Shown here piece after piece: positions 26,481-36,780 of a stretch of 63,773 bases of DNA. Origin of the DNA: Sulfobacillus sp. GTDB taxonomy: Bacteria > Bacillota > Sulfobacillia > Sulfobacillales > Sulfobacillaceae. The notes under the pieces were generated by a model. The model searched no databases. It was not told the DNA's origin and was given only the letters and a program-made list of their open reading frames with translations. The DNA lies in contig DAIDDL010000002.1 of NCBI GenBank assembly GCA_027309085.1, positions 111,063-174,835 on the forward strand. The letters are read 5' to 3'. How positions within the stretch are numbered: position 1 is the first letter of the stretch; every line of letters starts with the position of its first letter. Both the position numbers and the translations under genes were made by a program.

Positions 26481-27386
26481 TTAAAATCGATAAGGTCGCC
26501 GCAATACAAAATCAAACAACGCAAAATCAAATGGCCTAGATACCCGCCTACGCAAAGCGTTGGTGACCCATAAAAGTGCGGCTCCAAAGAGCAAGCGCGA
26601 AACAAACAGGCGGGAGCGAAATTTTGCCGCTGTTTCCAATCGATTACGCAGTAAGAAATACTGGACACGACTAGAACCTTGGCCAGCGGTAGCGGAGACA
26701 CGGTGTTGGACAACAGCTGAAGAGTCGACAATCAATTCGTATCCTAAAGCTTTGCAGCGCCAGCACCAGTCAACGTCTTCCCAGTAAAAATGATAGCGTT
26801 GATCCAGTAAGCCAACTTGTTCAAATAACGTCGTCGGAATCAATACTGCAGCAAAATCCACGAAGTCTGCCGAATAGTATCGATCACGCTGAACCGCCAC
26901 TAGAGGCATCCGCAGCGAACGGTGGCTCGTAGTCCACGTGGTAATGTCTAGTCGACCTCCCGCAGTAAACACTATATCAGGCTGTTGGTAATATACCTGT
27001 ACTGCTCCAACAACCGCCGTGTTTTTTCGTTGCCTCGACGTACTTGTCAGTACCTCTGCGACATCTCTGTTCGGCACAGTATCATTGCCTAACAATAGGA
27101 CATATTTGTACGCCCCATCCATTGCGAGTCGAATTCCTAGATTCACTGCTTGTGCATACCCTACTGGCATGGAGGATGTTGCCATCCGCTCTCTATCTGG
27201 ATTCATATATTCTTGAATCCGGCGAGGTGAATCATCTGTTGAGCCGTTATCTACAACAACAACATCAACGGGCTGCGTCTGGGTTCTTAACCCTTCCAGA
27301 CACTCATATGTCAAATCATAGCGATTAAAATTGACGATAATTGCCAGAATTTTTCCAAATGCACTATCACTATTTGTCTCACTCAT
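26481..27386 (-). CDS. GT2 family glycosyltransferase
   Basis: 301 residues. ILAIIVNFNRYDLTYECL and VVVVDNGSTDDSPRR open the GT-A domain; VLLLGNDTVPN holds the DxT/DxD-type acidic pair; YHFYWEDVDWCWRCKALGYEL is the conserved acceptor ED-D block of WbbL/rhamnosyltransferase-like enzymes. The C-terminus has a short amphipathic helix and basic tail, consistent with membrane association. Minus-strand neighbour of the GT4 gene at 25328, same direction. Confidence 0.85.
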   Translation of the reverse strand: MSETNSDSAFGKILAIIVNFNRYDLTYECLEGLRTQTQPVDVVVVDNGSTDDSPRRIQEYMNPDRERMATSSMPVGYAQAVNLGIRLAMDGAYKYVLLLGNDTVPNRDVAEVLTSTSRQRKNTAVVGAVQVYYQQPDIVFTAGGRLDITTWTTSHRSLRMPLVAVQRDRYYSADFVDFAAVLIPTTLFEQVGLLDQRYHFYWEDVDWCWRCKALGYELIVDSSAVVQHRVSATAGQGSSRVQYFLLRNRLETAAKFRSRLFVSRLLFGAALLWVTNALRRRVSRPFDFALFDFVLRRPYRF

Positions 27387-27510
27387 AATGTAGTATGGCC
27401 ACCTTGAAATTTATCTTAATCATTTGACAAATCTTGCTGTAATGATCGTGAAATCCTGATGCAGAGGCTCAATATATTATCGGTCCCTTTAAATTTTGGA
27501 TTACTTAACA

Positions 27511-28389
27511 TTATCTCATTTCAATGTCTGAAGCGGGACTACCATCATATTCCGCCAAGATTTGATTAGCGACCTCCTTATACCGTTCTTCATTTTTTTC
27601 TCGCGCGTAGCCACTACTTAATTCCCATAGCTTAAGTCTGGTCAACGTTTCGTATATTGCCATGTAATAGCTTAATATAAAGCCGTGGACACCGTCCTTA
27701 TAGCCCCGTTCTCTAATAAACCGTTTCCAAAAGCTATGCATCCCACCAAATACAAACCGCATCGGGTGCAAGTCATATCGGTTGCCGCGCGAATCAAGCA
27801 ATTTAGCTTCAATACTAGTATAGCGATTCATTTTCTCAAACCAATGCTGAGAATCCAAGTAGTTAAAGTGCACAATAGCCAATCCCGCACTTGGTTCAAT
27901 TGCAACAACGCGAGCACCGGAGGAAATATCAATAAATTGATGGATTTGACTGTTTGTATTCAGATACCCCTTCTTAAAAAAACGCGAATGCCGATCTTGG
28001 TGTGGGCCCCATCCCGTATATTCAATCTTCTTCCCCAATAAATAATTCTCCCATGGAATATTGACTACATCGCAGGAATCCAATTCTACAAGCTCCATTA
28101 ATTTCTCGCTCAAGCGCCTGGGGACTAACTCATCCGCATCTAGAATCAATACCCACTCTCCGGTGGATTTTTCTATGGCAAATTGGCGAGCGGGATCGGC
28201 ATATCCCATCGGCTCGTATAAGTACACTTGGGCACCAAAGCTAGCTGCTATCTCTCGTGTTCGATCTTTGCTATACATATCAACCACAACAATCTCGTCC
28301 ACCCAGCCTTTTACTGAACCTAAGGCGTAGGGGAGATTTTTTTCCTCATCAAGGGTATTAACTACAGCCGTAATCTTTTTAGTTCTCAC
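27511..28389 (-). CDS. GT2 family glycosyltransferase (WaaE-like)
   Basis: 292 residues from GTG 28389, with GGAGG upstream; the ORF start at 28419 is less likely. KKITAVVNTLDEEKNLPYAL and EIVVVDMYSKDRT open the domain; WVLILDADELVPRRL is the DxD metal site. The C-terminal GYKDGVHGFILSYYMAIYETL segment is typical of the WaaE/LgtF-like class that adds a single glucose or other hexose. The GTGA overlap with the upstream flippase gene shows coupled translation. Membrane-associated. Confidence 0.85.
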   Translation of the reverse strand: MRTKKITAVVNTLDEEKNLPYALGSVKGWVDEIVVVDMYSKDRTREIAASFGAQVYLYEPMGYADPARQFAIEKSTGEWVLILDADELVPRRLSEKLMELVELDSCDVVNIPWENYLLGKKIEYTGWGPHQDRHSRFFKKGYLNTNSQIHQFIDISSGARVVAIEPSAGLAIVHFNYLDSQHWFEKMNRYTSIEAKLLDSRGNRYDLHPMRFVFGGMHSFWKRFIRERGYKDGVHGFILSYYMAIYETLTRLKLWELSSGYAREKNEERYKEVANQILAEYDGSPASDIEMR

Positions 28390-29933
28390 CCTATCCTCCG
28401 GACCGCGCGCGCAACCCACGCGAGATCTTTTCTATAAAGACCGAACCACAACCCCGCATAGAGTAACAGCCAGCCGCACCCATAGAAAAACAATTGTAAT
28501 AAAGATTGTATAGGGTGCCATAGAACCATTGGCTCTATCAACAGTCCTACTATGAGCGAGAGGCCCCAAGGCGGCCACGCCTTGAGCAACAGTTGGCTTT
28601 GCACTAAATTCCCTCCCATACGAATCAAGATAAGATTGCTACCTTGTACAACGAGGTTTGCTATGGCAATGCCGATCGGTCCATAAAGCAAGATTAGAGG
28701 TAATCCGAGTCCCCATTCTCCCACAGCCCATATGATAGCAAACATTAAGGTTCGCCGGGTTTGGCCCATAGCGTTAAAAAGGCTGAATATTGGTGTAGCC
28801 GTAGGAACGAGAATATTGGCCCCCCAAAAGAGATAAAAAAGCGGAATAGCTGGTTTCCATTTCGTTCCATAAATGATCTCGGTAACAGGTCTAACAAAGA
28901 GTACTAGCCAAACTGCAATCGGCGCAACTACGGAATTAGTTCCCCAAACAACTTTTTCGATGAACACTCTGAGCTCTGCGGGAAAAGCCTTCAACCGCGA
29001 TAAAGCTGGAAAATAAATGCGGTTGAGGCCCATTAGTACAATAAGCGAATAGACAGCCAATGTAGAGGCCCATTTCACGTAACCGACAGCCTGAGTTCCT
29101 AAAATAATGCCCACAATGATTGGAGTAAAACTGTCCTTGAATAGCGAAACAACAGAAGAAGCTTGATACATAGCACCAAATCGAATATGTCGACTCCAGA
29201 ATGCCCTGTTCAGGCCTCCCCAGCCAAGCAACCACGGGCTGATAGCAAAGCTCAACACGCTAGTTAAAGTGGTCCGAATTAAGATTGCCCACACAAAACT
29301 CCAAGCTCCGAAACCGCTCCAGGCCAGAGCCACCGCACTTCCATAGTAAGCAACAACCCCAACCATTTCCACTCGAGCTATGTCGCGGATTTCTAACTTG
29401 CGCTCCAACTGGATCGCAGATACAGTGCGAAATGAAGATAGCCACATCGAACCCGAAACCGCTCGGAACATCCATACACTACCGTCGGCGAGATGATATG
29501 CGGACGCAAGAACGGGGCTTAAAATCCACATCACTACCACCACTCCAAGGCCCATAAGTTGCTCGATCGTGAACACTGCGCGGTATTCTTTCAATGTGGG
29601 CACCGTCGGCATTGCGATTAAGGATGCTCCTATCCCCACATTTCCGAATGCGCTTAAAAAGCCAACTGCAAAAGTAAGGATCGCGAACAAGCCAAACGCT
29701 GCCGGCGATAATAGACGGGCGAGTAAAGTGCTACCGATAACACTAACTATACCCACTATTACTTCTTTGGCACCAAGTGTGGTCAGGCCAGTAAACGTCT
29801 TTTGCGCCAACAACCTAGGAGTCCAATCAATTTCATGGGACGTGCGCTTGTCCGACTCGACACCCCCCTCACTACCCGCAATCATTTCAGGGATAATAAC
29901 ACCATGTCCGTCAGCCAGCGACATCATTCTCAC
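28386..29933 (-). CDS. Wzx-like polysaccharide flippase
   Basis: 515 residues from GTG 29933. After a soluble N-terminal 50 residues come 12-14 membrane helices with the features of the MATE/MOP-type polysaccharide exporters: TLLARLLSPAAFGLFAIL, FGNVGIGASLI, a central SFTPIIVGIILGTQAVGY and a polar loop before TEIIYGTKWKPAIPLFY. It should flip a lipid-linked oligosaccharide from the cytosolic to the outer leaflet. It overlaps the next gene (27511) by four bases. No Wzy polymerase was recognised in the window. Confidence 0.85.
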   Translation of the reverse strand: MRMMSLADGHGVIIPEMIAGSEGGVESDKRTSHEIDWTPRLLAQKTFTGLTTLGAKEVIVGIVSVIGSTLLARLLSPAAFGLFAILTFAVGFLSAFGNVGIGASLIAMPTVPTLKEYRAVFTIEQLMGLGVVVVMWILSPVLASAYHLADGSVWMFRAVSGSMWLSSFRTVSAIQLERKLEIRDIARVEMVGVVAYYGSAVALAWSGFGAWSFVWAILIRTTLTSVLSFAISPWLLGWGGLNRAFWSRHIRFGAMYQASSVVSLFKDSFTPIIVGIILGTQAVGYVKWASTLAVYSLIVLMGLNRIYFPALSRLKAFPAELRVFIEKVVWGTNSVVAPIAVWLVLFVRPVTEIIYGTKWKPAIPLFYLFWGANILVPTATPIFSLFNAMGQTRRTLMFAIIWAVGEWGLGLPLILLYGPIGIAIANLVVQGSNLILIRMGGNLVQSQLLLKAWPPWGLSLIVGLLIEPMVLWHPIQSLLQLFFYGCGWLLLYAGLWFGLYRKDLAWVARAVRRIG

Positions 29934-29990
29934 AATAAAATAAATACTTGGAGCTCGTCACGGTCCCCTGTTCTTTCGCCGCGGTAGTCG

Positions 29991-32339
29991 TCATGACTCG
30001 GATCGTCGTCGTGTGGATTCCGTATTTACAGCCTTCCGTATTCGTAACCAAAAGGCTGCCACTAATGCGCTAATGCCAAAACCTAACGACCCTACCAACC
30101 ACTCCCCAAAGCTAGAAGACTCATTACTTAGACGATAGAGATATGCATTAGCAAGTCTGTGTTTAGCGAAGACATTTACATGCTGATAGTAAATGATTTT
30201 ACCATTATTTACAACCGCCATCGCAACAGACACTCCAGAAGGGAAGCGTATATAACCGCTAAAGGCATCGGTACTGGACAGATTCGCTATTGTCCGTACG
30301 AGTGTTGACTTTCCGTTGATCCTCAACTGAACACGCGCAGGTAGCGGCACCCCCGAATCATTGGCAATATCTACAGTGACTTTGTAAAGTTTTCCGGAAT
30401 GTAATGCGCTGCCGTCCCCAATACGTACGCTTGCAGAAAAATCGGGAATGGCCCCCCGGGCAATCGTCCAGCGCTCGCTCTTGGCGTTGTATCGAAGAAC
30501 GTAATGCCCGGAGCGCACATCGATAGCCTTACTCAATAATCCTTTCGTCGTATTATCCGTATTGACAATCAGGTCACCTACCAATCCCTGTCGCGTCACC
30601 TGAACATGGCTTAAGGTGGCCGATGACAGTGTGGTTCCTAGGCCAGAGAAACGTTCTATCCAGCTATGCAAATCCCAAGGATCCCTCCCATTCTCGTAGG
30701 GCTTTACTTCAGTGACGTATTTCTGCCACGTTGTCTTATTAGTGGGCACGGAGATCCTAGCAACGACAGGATTTATTTGAGTCTTTACGATCTCAAGCAT
30801 GCCTTTCCCCGCATAAATAAGGTAATGACCCAAATCGTATAACTGTGAAGTTACGTGGCTTGCGTGCTCCTTGCTACCCCCAGAGGTTTCCCGAACCCAC
30901 CCATCGAAAATATTCCCGTCATCGAGGTTCTCAAACCTCAGAATTGATCCGTTTCCCAAATTCTCCAAACCTTGAGTGGCTCCCCACAAATGTACAAGAT
31001 GGTCAACGTTACTGATATACAGTTGTGGTTTCTGGAAATACGCCGCATTGCTGTCAATTCTATACCCTATTGGTAATGACTCACTTGTTACACTCGTCAT
31101 CGTGGCTTTCGCGACTAAGTGCGGATGAGCCAGATAGGACGGCACCCGGTTCGTCAATCCATCCAACCATGGCCATACACTTGATGTAGTGCCACCTGAA
31201 TCAAAGTATATTCCCTCAGAACCTGAATAGCCGTTCATTGCTTGAACAAAGCTGACGTAGGGCCATGACTTTGAACCCACCCAGTCCCCATAAGACATGG
31301 GCTTCGGTGCATAAACTTTCACCGACCCAATTTTATAATACCGACGAAACGCATGAAAGCCTTGTACCTCCAAGCTATACCGCCAAAGATAAGGATTATC
31401 CATTTTCCATGACAGCCGGAAATAGGATTGTTGTCGATTTACATGTTCAGGTGCATACGGGTCCTTCTTCGGAAACTGTTGGGCCCTGATGACCTCTTGG
31501 GCATAACGGGAATTCGGTATATAATTATAAAAGGCAAAAGGAGATTCAAAGTCTACCGCAGGTGCATATGTAAGTGAATTAAATCGGTACATTCCAGCTT
31601 CTTCAAATCCCACAAACGGAAATTGCAAGATCGAGTCAGTCTTTAAATCAAAATAGACAGGGCTGGGATTTTGCACAAACCAGTTAACGTTTTTATCTTC
31701 ACCAAATCCTAGATAGGGAAAAGTAGGCCACACCGGCGGCTGCACTCGGTATGTCGGGGCGTTTGGTAACCGGACCGTTCCTTCGAATCGCGCTACTCCG
31801 TATTCTTCACTTTTCTTTGCCACTAAGCTGCCTGATTGCCATTGCGGGATTCCTGGCAATTCCTGCCCCACCTGTGTAGTCCACAGGAGCTTGTTCCCTG
31901 CAAATTGATTGACACTGAGATTATAGTTAACCTTGCCCTTGACAAACCACTGGCCTGAACGAGTTGCAAGGGTATAGACCCTCTGCATACCAGGGCGAAC
32001 TTGGGTGCTTTGACCTGTCGAAAACGTAGCCATGACGCGACCCTTATTGATTTTTGAAAATTGTACTTTCATCTTCAGGTTAGAGGGCGCATTAATAGCA
32101 AACAAATATTCGTCTGATACAGTGTTCCCATTTCTCCACCAAGCCTGATGGGGTTTCCATGTAATTTCTTTACCGCTCTTCGACAAGATGTTTACCCAAA
32201 TGCTGTGGCCATCAATGACCGCCACTCTATGGTAGCCATTATTAGACTGAGCATAGGTTGTAGAGCCCACTCCCACCAAACCGATGCTGAAGAACACAGA
32301 CAAAAATGCTAACCGCTTAGATTTCATGGTGGACATCAC
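29991..32339 (-). CDS. Large signal-peptide protein with C-terminal membrane anchor
   Basis: About 782 residues. The N-terminus has a signal peptide (MKSKRLAFLSVFFSIGLV, TTYAQ cleavage site near residue 29). The end has a single membrane helix (FGISALVAAFWL) and a basic RIRKAVNTES tail, so the bulk lies outside the cell. The middle is rich in aromatic residues and Asn/Gly with repeated short beta-strand motifs but no recognised catalytic motif. Its position between the flippase and asparagine synthase, all on one strand, suggests a role in glycan assembly or attachment outside the membrane. The start could be one of three near-adjacent codons. Function unknown. Confidence 0.7.
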   Translation of the reverse strand: MMSTMKSKRLAFLSVFFSIGLVGVGSTTYAQSNNGYHRVAVIDGHSIWVNILSKSGKEITWKPHQAWWRNGNTVSDEYLFAINAPSNLKMKVQFSKINKGRVMATFSTGQSTQVRPGMQRVYTLATRSGQWFVKGKVNYNLSVNQFAGNKLLWTTQVGQELPGIPQWQSGSLVAKKSEEYGVARFEGTVRLPNAPTYRVQPPVWPTFPYLGFGEDKNVNWFVQNPSPVYFDLKTDSILQFPFVGFEEAGMYRFNSLTYAPAVDFESPFAFYNYIPNSRYAQEVIRAQQFPKKDPYAPEHVNRQQSYFRLSWKMDNPYLWRYSLEVQGFHAFRRYYKIGSVKVYAPKPMSYGDWVGSKSWPYVSFVQAMNGYSGSEGIYFDSGGTTSSVWPWLDGLTNRVPSYLAHPHLVAKATMTSVTSESLPIGYRIDSNAAYFQKPQLYISNVDHLVHLWGATQGLENLGNGSILRFENLDDGNIFDGWVRETSGGSKEHASHVTSQLYDLGHYLIYAGKGMLEIVKTQINPVVARISVPTNKTTWQKYVTEVKPYENGRDPWDLHSWIERFSGLGTTLSSATLSHVQVTRQGLVGDLIVNTDNTTKGLLSKAIDVRSGHYVLRYNAKSERWTIARGAIPDFSASVRIGDGSALHSGKLYKVTVDIANDSGVPLPARVQLRINGKSTLVRTIANLSSTDAFSGYIRFPSGVSVAMAVVNNGKIIYYQHVNVFAKHRLANAYLYRLSNESSSFGEWLVGSLGFGISALVAAFWLRIRKAVNTESTRRRSES

Positions 32340-32363
32340 CCAACCTATTGACGCCGTATTTTG

Positions 32364-34241
32364 TCACAAGGACACCCCGTATTGCGCCATCCACGAATCT
32401 AAGATCATCAGTCCCCAAAGTTGATGCGCTCCCTGCGCAGTGGTTGCACTACGTTCCTGCCAGCCAGCCCAAGGAGTACTACCTGAGCTTTCGAATAGCC
32501 GACTTCTCAACGGTCCCAACGCACCGTTTATCCAGCCCCGCAGCGGTGCCTGAAAAGTTTGTTTTGAACGCCGTGTAATATAGTCCGGCAATTCCTTTTG
32601 AAAGGACTCCCGGAGAATCACTTTCCCTTCAGTTTTAGACATTTTATCAGATTCTGGCAATCTTAGGCCAAAGTTTACCACATCAAGGTCCTGAAATGGC
32701 ACTCTTGCTTCCACGGACTGCGACATCGTCGCTTTGTCTAACCGCATATTGTAGTGGTCCGCAACATGGGTTCCTAACTCAAGACGTCCTAGAAGTTCTA
32801 CGTTCGACGGGGTAATTTCGTTGGTTGGAGGCCACGAAAGACGCCTGAGATCTGATTGAACCAGTTCCTTCACCCAAACAACGAGCTGCGACGCCGGAAT
32901 CCCCAACCAGCTCGCGACCGTAGGTACATCAAAGAGCACCGATCCAATAATCCAAAATCTGTCCGACACCGATTTGCGCCACACAGACGAAGCACCATTA
33001 AGGTTTTGTTTAAACTCGTAATTAAGAAAAGGCAGGTACGCTGCGATTTTCGACGCCGTACCAAACCATGGTATCGCATTCAAAACATCGCCCTTCTTCA
33101 CCGCAAAGTAACTCGGATATCCATGAAATATTTCATCGGACCCGTCTCCGGTCAAGACAACCTTGATGCCGTAACTCGCCGCCGCTTGACTTAATAAGAT
33201 TTGGCCGATAAAATTAGCTTCCGCGACGGGTTCATCCAGTGCTGTTATATAGGTTTCCCAGTGCCCCTCAAAATCGCTCGGATTAAGTTGCACCGTAGTA
33301 TGCTTCCAACCCAGTTGCTGACTGTATTTGGCGGCCAAAATAGCATCAGAATTGGCTGAATCACTGGAATCCGAATATCCCAATCCAAAGGAATGATAAG
33401 ACCCATGTTCTGCCATCAAGGATGCAATTATCGTCGAATCGATCCCCCCGCTCAAGAAAATCCCAACTGGGGCATCGCTCAACAACTGACGGTCAACAGA
33501 CGCATGGAGAATCTCCCGCATGGACTCAACACGTTCAGTGTGTTTACGCGAGATTTCAAGAGAGCTCTTCCATCCGATCGGCACTATACGATGTACATCG
33601 GGCTTAGTCATTTTGTCCTTGAAGACCAATCTTTCACCAGGTTGAACTTTATATACTCCGTCGATCATGGACCATGGTGAAGGTACGTATCCAAACAATA
33701 GATAGAATGCCAAAGCCCTTATAGAAACTTTCTTTGACTCTCCCACCGTCATGGCTTTTAGCTCGGAGGAAAAAAACACTCCTAACGCACTCTGTGAGTA
33801 GTATAGAGGTTTGACGCCCATTGGATCCCGTGCAAGAAGCAGCGACTGTTCGCTTCTATTCCAAAGCGCAATACTATAAACCCCATTCAACCGAGACAAA
33901 GTCTCCTCGATTCCCCAACACGTAAATGCCTTAAGCACAGTTTCGGTATCAGACGCCGACTTCCATGACACGCGGGAACCGAGCTCTTGCCGCAATTCCC
34001 AGTGATTATAGATTTCACCATTGAAGGCCAAGACATAATTTTCATAGCTCATGGGCTGATTTCCCGCCGCACTCAAATCCTGGATACTCAGCCGCTTCGT
34101 AATAACACGGTAACAGTCAGAATGAAGGGCCTGATTAAATTGACCGGTTTGGTCGGGGCCCCGATGTTCTATTAAATACGCCATGCTCTCTACCTGGCTA
34201 ACCCGAACCGATACTCCCCACATCCCAGCAAATCCACACAA
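32364..34241 (-). CDS. asnB: Asparagine synthase (glutamine-hydrolysing)
   Basis: 625 residues, the usual AsnB length. The nucleophilic Cys2 is exposed after Met removal (MCGFAG), with HRGPD, the FNGEIYNHWELR segment and the DMD-type DTETVL region of the glutaminase domain. The synthetase PP-loop SGGIDST is at 264-270, followed by SDAILAAKYS and the C-terminal VEARVPFQDLDVVNFGLRLP. In glycan loci this enzyme family often amidates uronic-acid sugars rather than making free asparagine; the surrounding glycosyltransferases favour that reading, but the substrate cannot be told from sequence. Confidence 0.9.
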   Translation of the reverse strand: MCGFAGMWGVSVRVSQVESMAYLIEHRGPDQTGQFNQALHSDCYRVITKRLSIQDLSAAGNQPMSYENYVLAFNGEIYNHWELRQELGSRVSWKSASDTETVLKAFTCWGIEETLSRLNGVYSIALWNRSEQSLLLARDPMGVKPLYYSQSALGVFFSSELKAMTVGESKKVSIRALAFYLLFGYVPSPWSMIDGVYKVQPGERLVFKDKMTKPDVHRIVPIGWKSSLEISRKHTERVESMREILHASVDRQLLSDAPVGIFLSGGIDSTIIASLMAEHGSYHSFGLGYSDSSDSANSDAILAAKYSQQLGWKHTTVQLNPSDFEGHWETYITALDEPVAEANFIGQILLSQAAASYGIKVVLTGDGSDEIFHGYPSYFAVKKGDVLNAIPWFGTASKIAAYLPFLNYEFKQNLNGASSVWRKSVSDRFWIIGSVLFDVPTVASWLGIPASQLVVWVKELVQSDLRRLSWPPTNEITPSNVELLGRLELGTHVADHYNMRLDKATMSQSVEARVPFQDLDVVNFGLRLPESDKMSKTEGKVILRESFQKELPDYITRRSKQTFQAPLRGWINGALGPLRSRLFESSGSTPWAGWQERSATTAQGAHQLWGLMILDSWMAQYGVSL

Positions 34242-34263
34242 ATTATGCCCCTCCCCGCACTCC

Positions 34264-35445
34264 CTACGTTGCTCCGAGATTTTTATAAAAGTCCATTAAT
34301 TCGTTCGCAGCACGCGGCCAGGTAAACCTCGTGGCTCTCGGTCGACAATGCCTTCTCATTTCTTCGTATAAGTCCTTGTCTACAACAACCGTGTTCATTG
34401 CTTCAGCCAACGCCCCAACGTCATCCGATTTCACGAGTATACCTGTCTGCACATTGAGAATCTCAGGAATGCCCCCAACACGCGAAGCAATCACAGGGAC
34501 GCCACTAGCAAGGCTTTCCAACGTTACTAGCGAAAAGGCCTCATTCCAGATAGAAGGCACGACCAGCACATTTGATGCCCCATAAACCACAGGCATTGAA
34601 TCCGCCGAAACTGAACCAAGGTAGTGTACACGTCCCATCTGCTCTAAGGTGTATAGTAATCGGCGAACAGAAGCCTCATAGGATTTTGGCAACACGGTAC
34701 CCATAGCTCCGTCCCATAATTGAGAGCCTCCTGCTAGGACCAAATGAACGCTAGGCAATTCATTAGACAGTCGGATAAAGCTTTGTGCTAAAATATGCAA
34801 GCCTTTAGCTTCCGCGAAAGCCCCTGCAAACAGGAAAACAAAATCATCCTTGCCGATTCCTAGTCTTTGGCGTAGAGCCATGAAATCCAATATCCGTGAA
34901 CTACTGGGTTCCTCATGGATCTTTACCCCATTTACCACTGTCTGGAGTGGCCACGACGAAGCGCCGATGCCGGTCCTTACCCGTTCAGCTACATATTCGC
35001 TGACCGCTATTCCTCCGGTACCATGTGCGGTGACCATCTTCCATTCTACGCTGCCTAAAGCAGAGCCCTCATTCAAAGGGTCGGCGTGAAAGTGCACAAC
35101 TTTTACGGGCACATGCAGAAACTTCATGTAAAAATAGAGATGCGCATGGAGGATATCATAGCGGTGAAAAGCCAAGTGACGCATCAGGGCCAGATGCTGG
35201 CGAAAGTCATATGACTTGTTATTAATCTCAAATTTCGCCCAATCCGTAGATTTTAAGGATAGGAGATGGACCCCATTCCACTCGCTGTGCCATCCTTTTA
35301 ATCCCGCTGCTCCGACAGTCACATCGTTTCCGAGATTCCTCTGTGCGCGCGCCAATTCTAACGCAGCTTTAACAACCCCACTGAGAGGCGATCTAGTCGG
35401 GTGTTCAGGCAAGTTACTAGTTCCAATCCAATGAAGTATTTTCAA
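34264..35445 (-). CDS. GT4 family glycosyltransferase
   Basis: 393 residues. MKILHWIGTSNLPEHP start, FLFAGAFAEAKGLHILAQSF and VLAGGSQLWDG in the donor domain, and the catalytic-loop pattern WNEAFSLVTLESLASGVPVIA with the spaced Glu residues of GT4. A PNV-type hinge is replaced by VNGVKIHEEPSS. Cytosolic or peripheral membrane, acting in the same minus-strand glycan block; 22 bases separate it from the asparagine synthase gene, pointing to one transcript. Confidence 0.85.
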   Translation of the reverse strand: MKILHWIGTSNLPEHPTRSPLSGVVKAALELARAQRNLGNDVTVGAAGLKGWHSEWNGVHLLSLKSTDWAKFEINNKSYDFRQHLALMRHLAFHRYDILHAHLYFYMKFLHVPVKVVHFHADPLNEGSALGSVEWKMVTAHGTGGIAVSEYVAERVRTGIGASSWPLQTVVNGVKIHEEPSSSRILDFMALRQRLGIGKDDFVFLFAGAFAEAKGLHILAQSFIRLSNELPSVHLVLAGGSQLWDGAMGTVLPKSYEASVRRLLYTLEQMGRVHYLGSVSADSMPVVYGASNVLVVPSIWNEAFSLVTLESLASGVPVIASRVGGIPEILNVQTGILVKSDDVGALAEAMNTVVVDKDLYEEMRRHCRPRATRFTWPRAANELMDFYKNLGAT

Positions 35446-35507
35446 TTACTGCTTCGTAATCCTTTCCGTATCAACAATGATAACTGTCCACCGACATATG
35501 CAATATT

Positions 35508-36647
35508 TTAGCATATCCTTTTCTGAATAATACGTCGATACTCATTTAAATACTGCAACACTATTTGGTCCCAGTCGGTATCAGCAAGTGCCCTTGTTCT
35601 AGAATTATTCGATAGGGATTCGTATTCTTCTTTGTGCGTCCCCAACCAAATTAACTTGTCAACCAGTAAGGACATAGAGCAACACGGAAGAAGAAAACCA
35701 TTCAATCCATCTGTTATATAATCCTCTAATCCGCACCCGCAAAAAGCCAAAACCGGTCGTCCTAAAGCAAGGGATTCCAAAGCTGTTCTCGGAGGAGCCC
35801 CCGCCTCGCGTGTGATGACCAATACATCGGCATGGTTATATTCAGAAACCAGCTCCGCGGGCTCCATAGTTTTCTTGAAGTATACATTCCCGCCAGCAAC
35901 TGCTGACTTTAAACCGGAAGCAAGAGGTTCTTTCAGTTCACCATCTCCAACTACCGTCAGAGAATATGCGAATCCTTGTTTTTCCAACAAGTTGACCATA
36001 TCGACAAGATGCTCAGGATTGTTTTCGGGCACTAATCTACCGACGAACAATATATGCAATCTATCACGTAAATTATTTTTATGGAATTGCTCATGCACAA
36101 ACTCAGTTCCGAGTTTGATTACTTTGATTTTTTCTTCTTTTGCTCCAGAACGAATCCACCAATCTTTCATATCCGAAGACGTGGCAGCAATCGCTGACGT
36201 TCTACGTGATGCGATATAAGAAACTATACGGTAAAATATGGCTGACCCATAATTTAACCTAAACTTTGATGCTTGTCTTTGTTTTATACTCCCCGATGTT
36301 GTGAACACCACGGGAGTATGTAGTTTCCCGCTACAAACCCCCGCCGAAAACGCATCCGACGTATGAACTATGTCAGGATGAAGAACAAAGTTAAGCGACT
36401 TAATCGCTCGCATGATTTGCCTAATCTTAGTGAGCCCATTTTGGTCGGGTCGGACAAGTGAATTGAAAGTAACGACATTTAGATTAGGATGATAGAATGG
36501 CAACGGCTTAGTCGAATATGGTGCAATAATTATGACTTTAACATCCAGCAGTACAAGTCGCTTGGCAATTGACCATATAATATCGCTGTGTCCACTAGTT
36601 CCAGGTTTGCTCGGGTTTACCACATTATCTATAAAAACGATTGTCAT
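35508..36647 (-). CDS. GT4 family glycosyltransferase
   Basis: 379 residues. TIVFIDNVVNPSKPGTSGH at the start, then the IVHTSDAFSAGVCSG acceptor-domain segment. Donor domain: LHILFVGRLVPENNPEHL, LTVVGDGELKEPLAS, DVLVITREAGAPPRTALESLALG. In this last motif the conserved E-x7-E loop shows an altered first position (REAGAPPRTALE), as in some GT4 subgroups. First gene of the minus-strand block, divergent from the membrane glycosyltransferase at 36781, with a 133-base AT-rich shared promoter region between. Confidence 0.8.
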   Translation of the reverse strand: MTIVFIDNVVNPSKPGTSGHSDIIWSIAKRLVLLDVKVIIIAPYSTKPLPFYHPNLNVVTFNSLVRPDQNGLTKIRQIMRAIKSLNFVLHPDIVHTSDAFSAGVCSGKLHTPVVFTTSGSIKQRQASKFRLNYGSAIFYRIVSYIASRRTSAIAATSSDMKDWWIRSGAKEEKIKVIKLGTEFVHEQFHKNNLRDRLHILFVGRLVPENNPEHLVDMVNLLEKQGFAYSLTVVGDGELKEPLASGLKSAVAGGNVYFKKTMEPAELVSEYNHADVLVITREAGAPPRTALESLALGRPVLAFCGCGLEDYITDGLNGFLLPCCSMSLLVDKLIWLGTHKEEYESLSNNSRTRALADTDWDQIVLQYLNEYRRIIQKRIC

Positions 36648-36780
36648 GATGGCTTGAGTTCCCTCTTTTAAGAAAAAGATTAGGTTGCTTATTACCCAGT
36701 TATTGCCAAAAACTGTTCACGCATCATTCGAAGTATATTATTATGATTTTACGACATTTTACACAATAAGGAAATGATAA

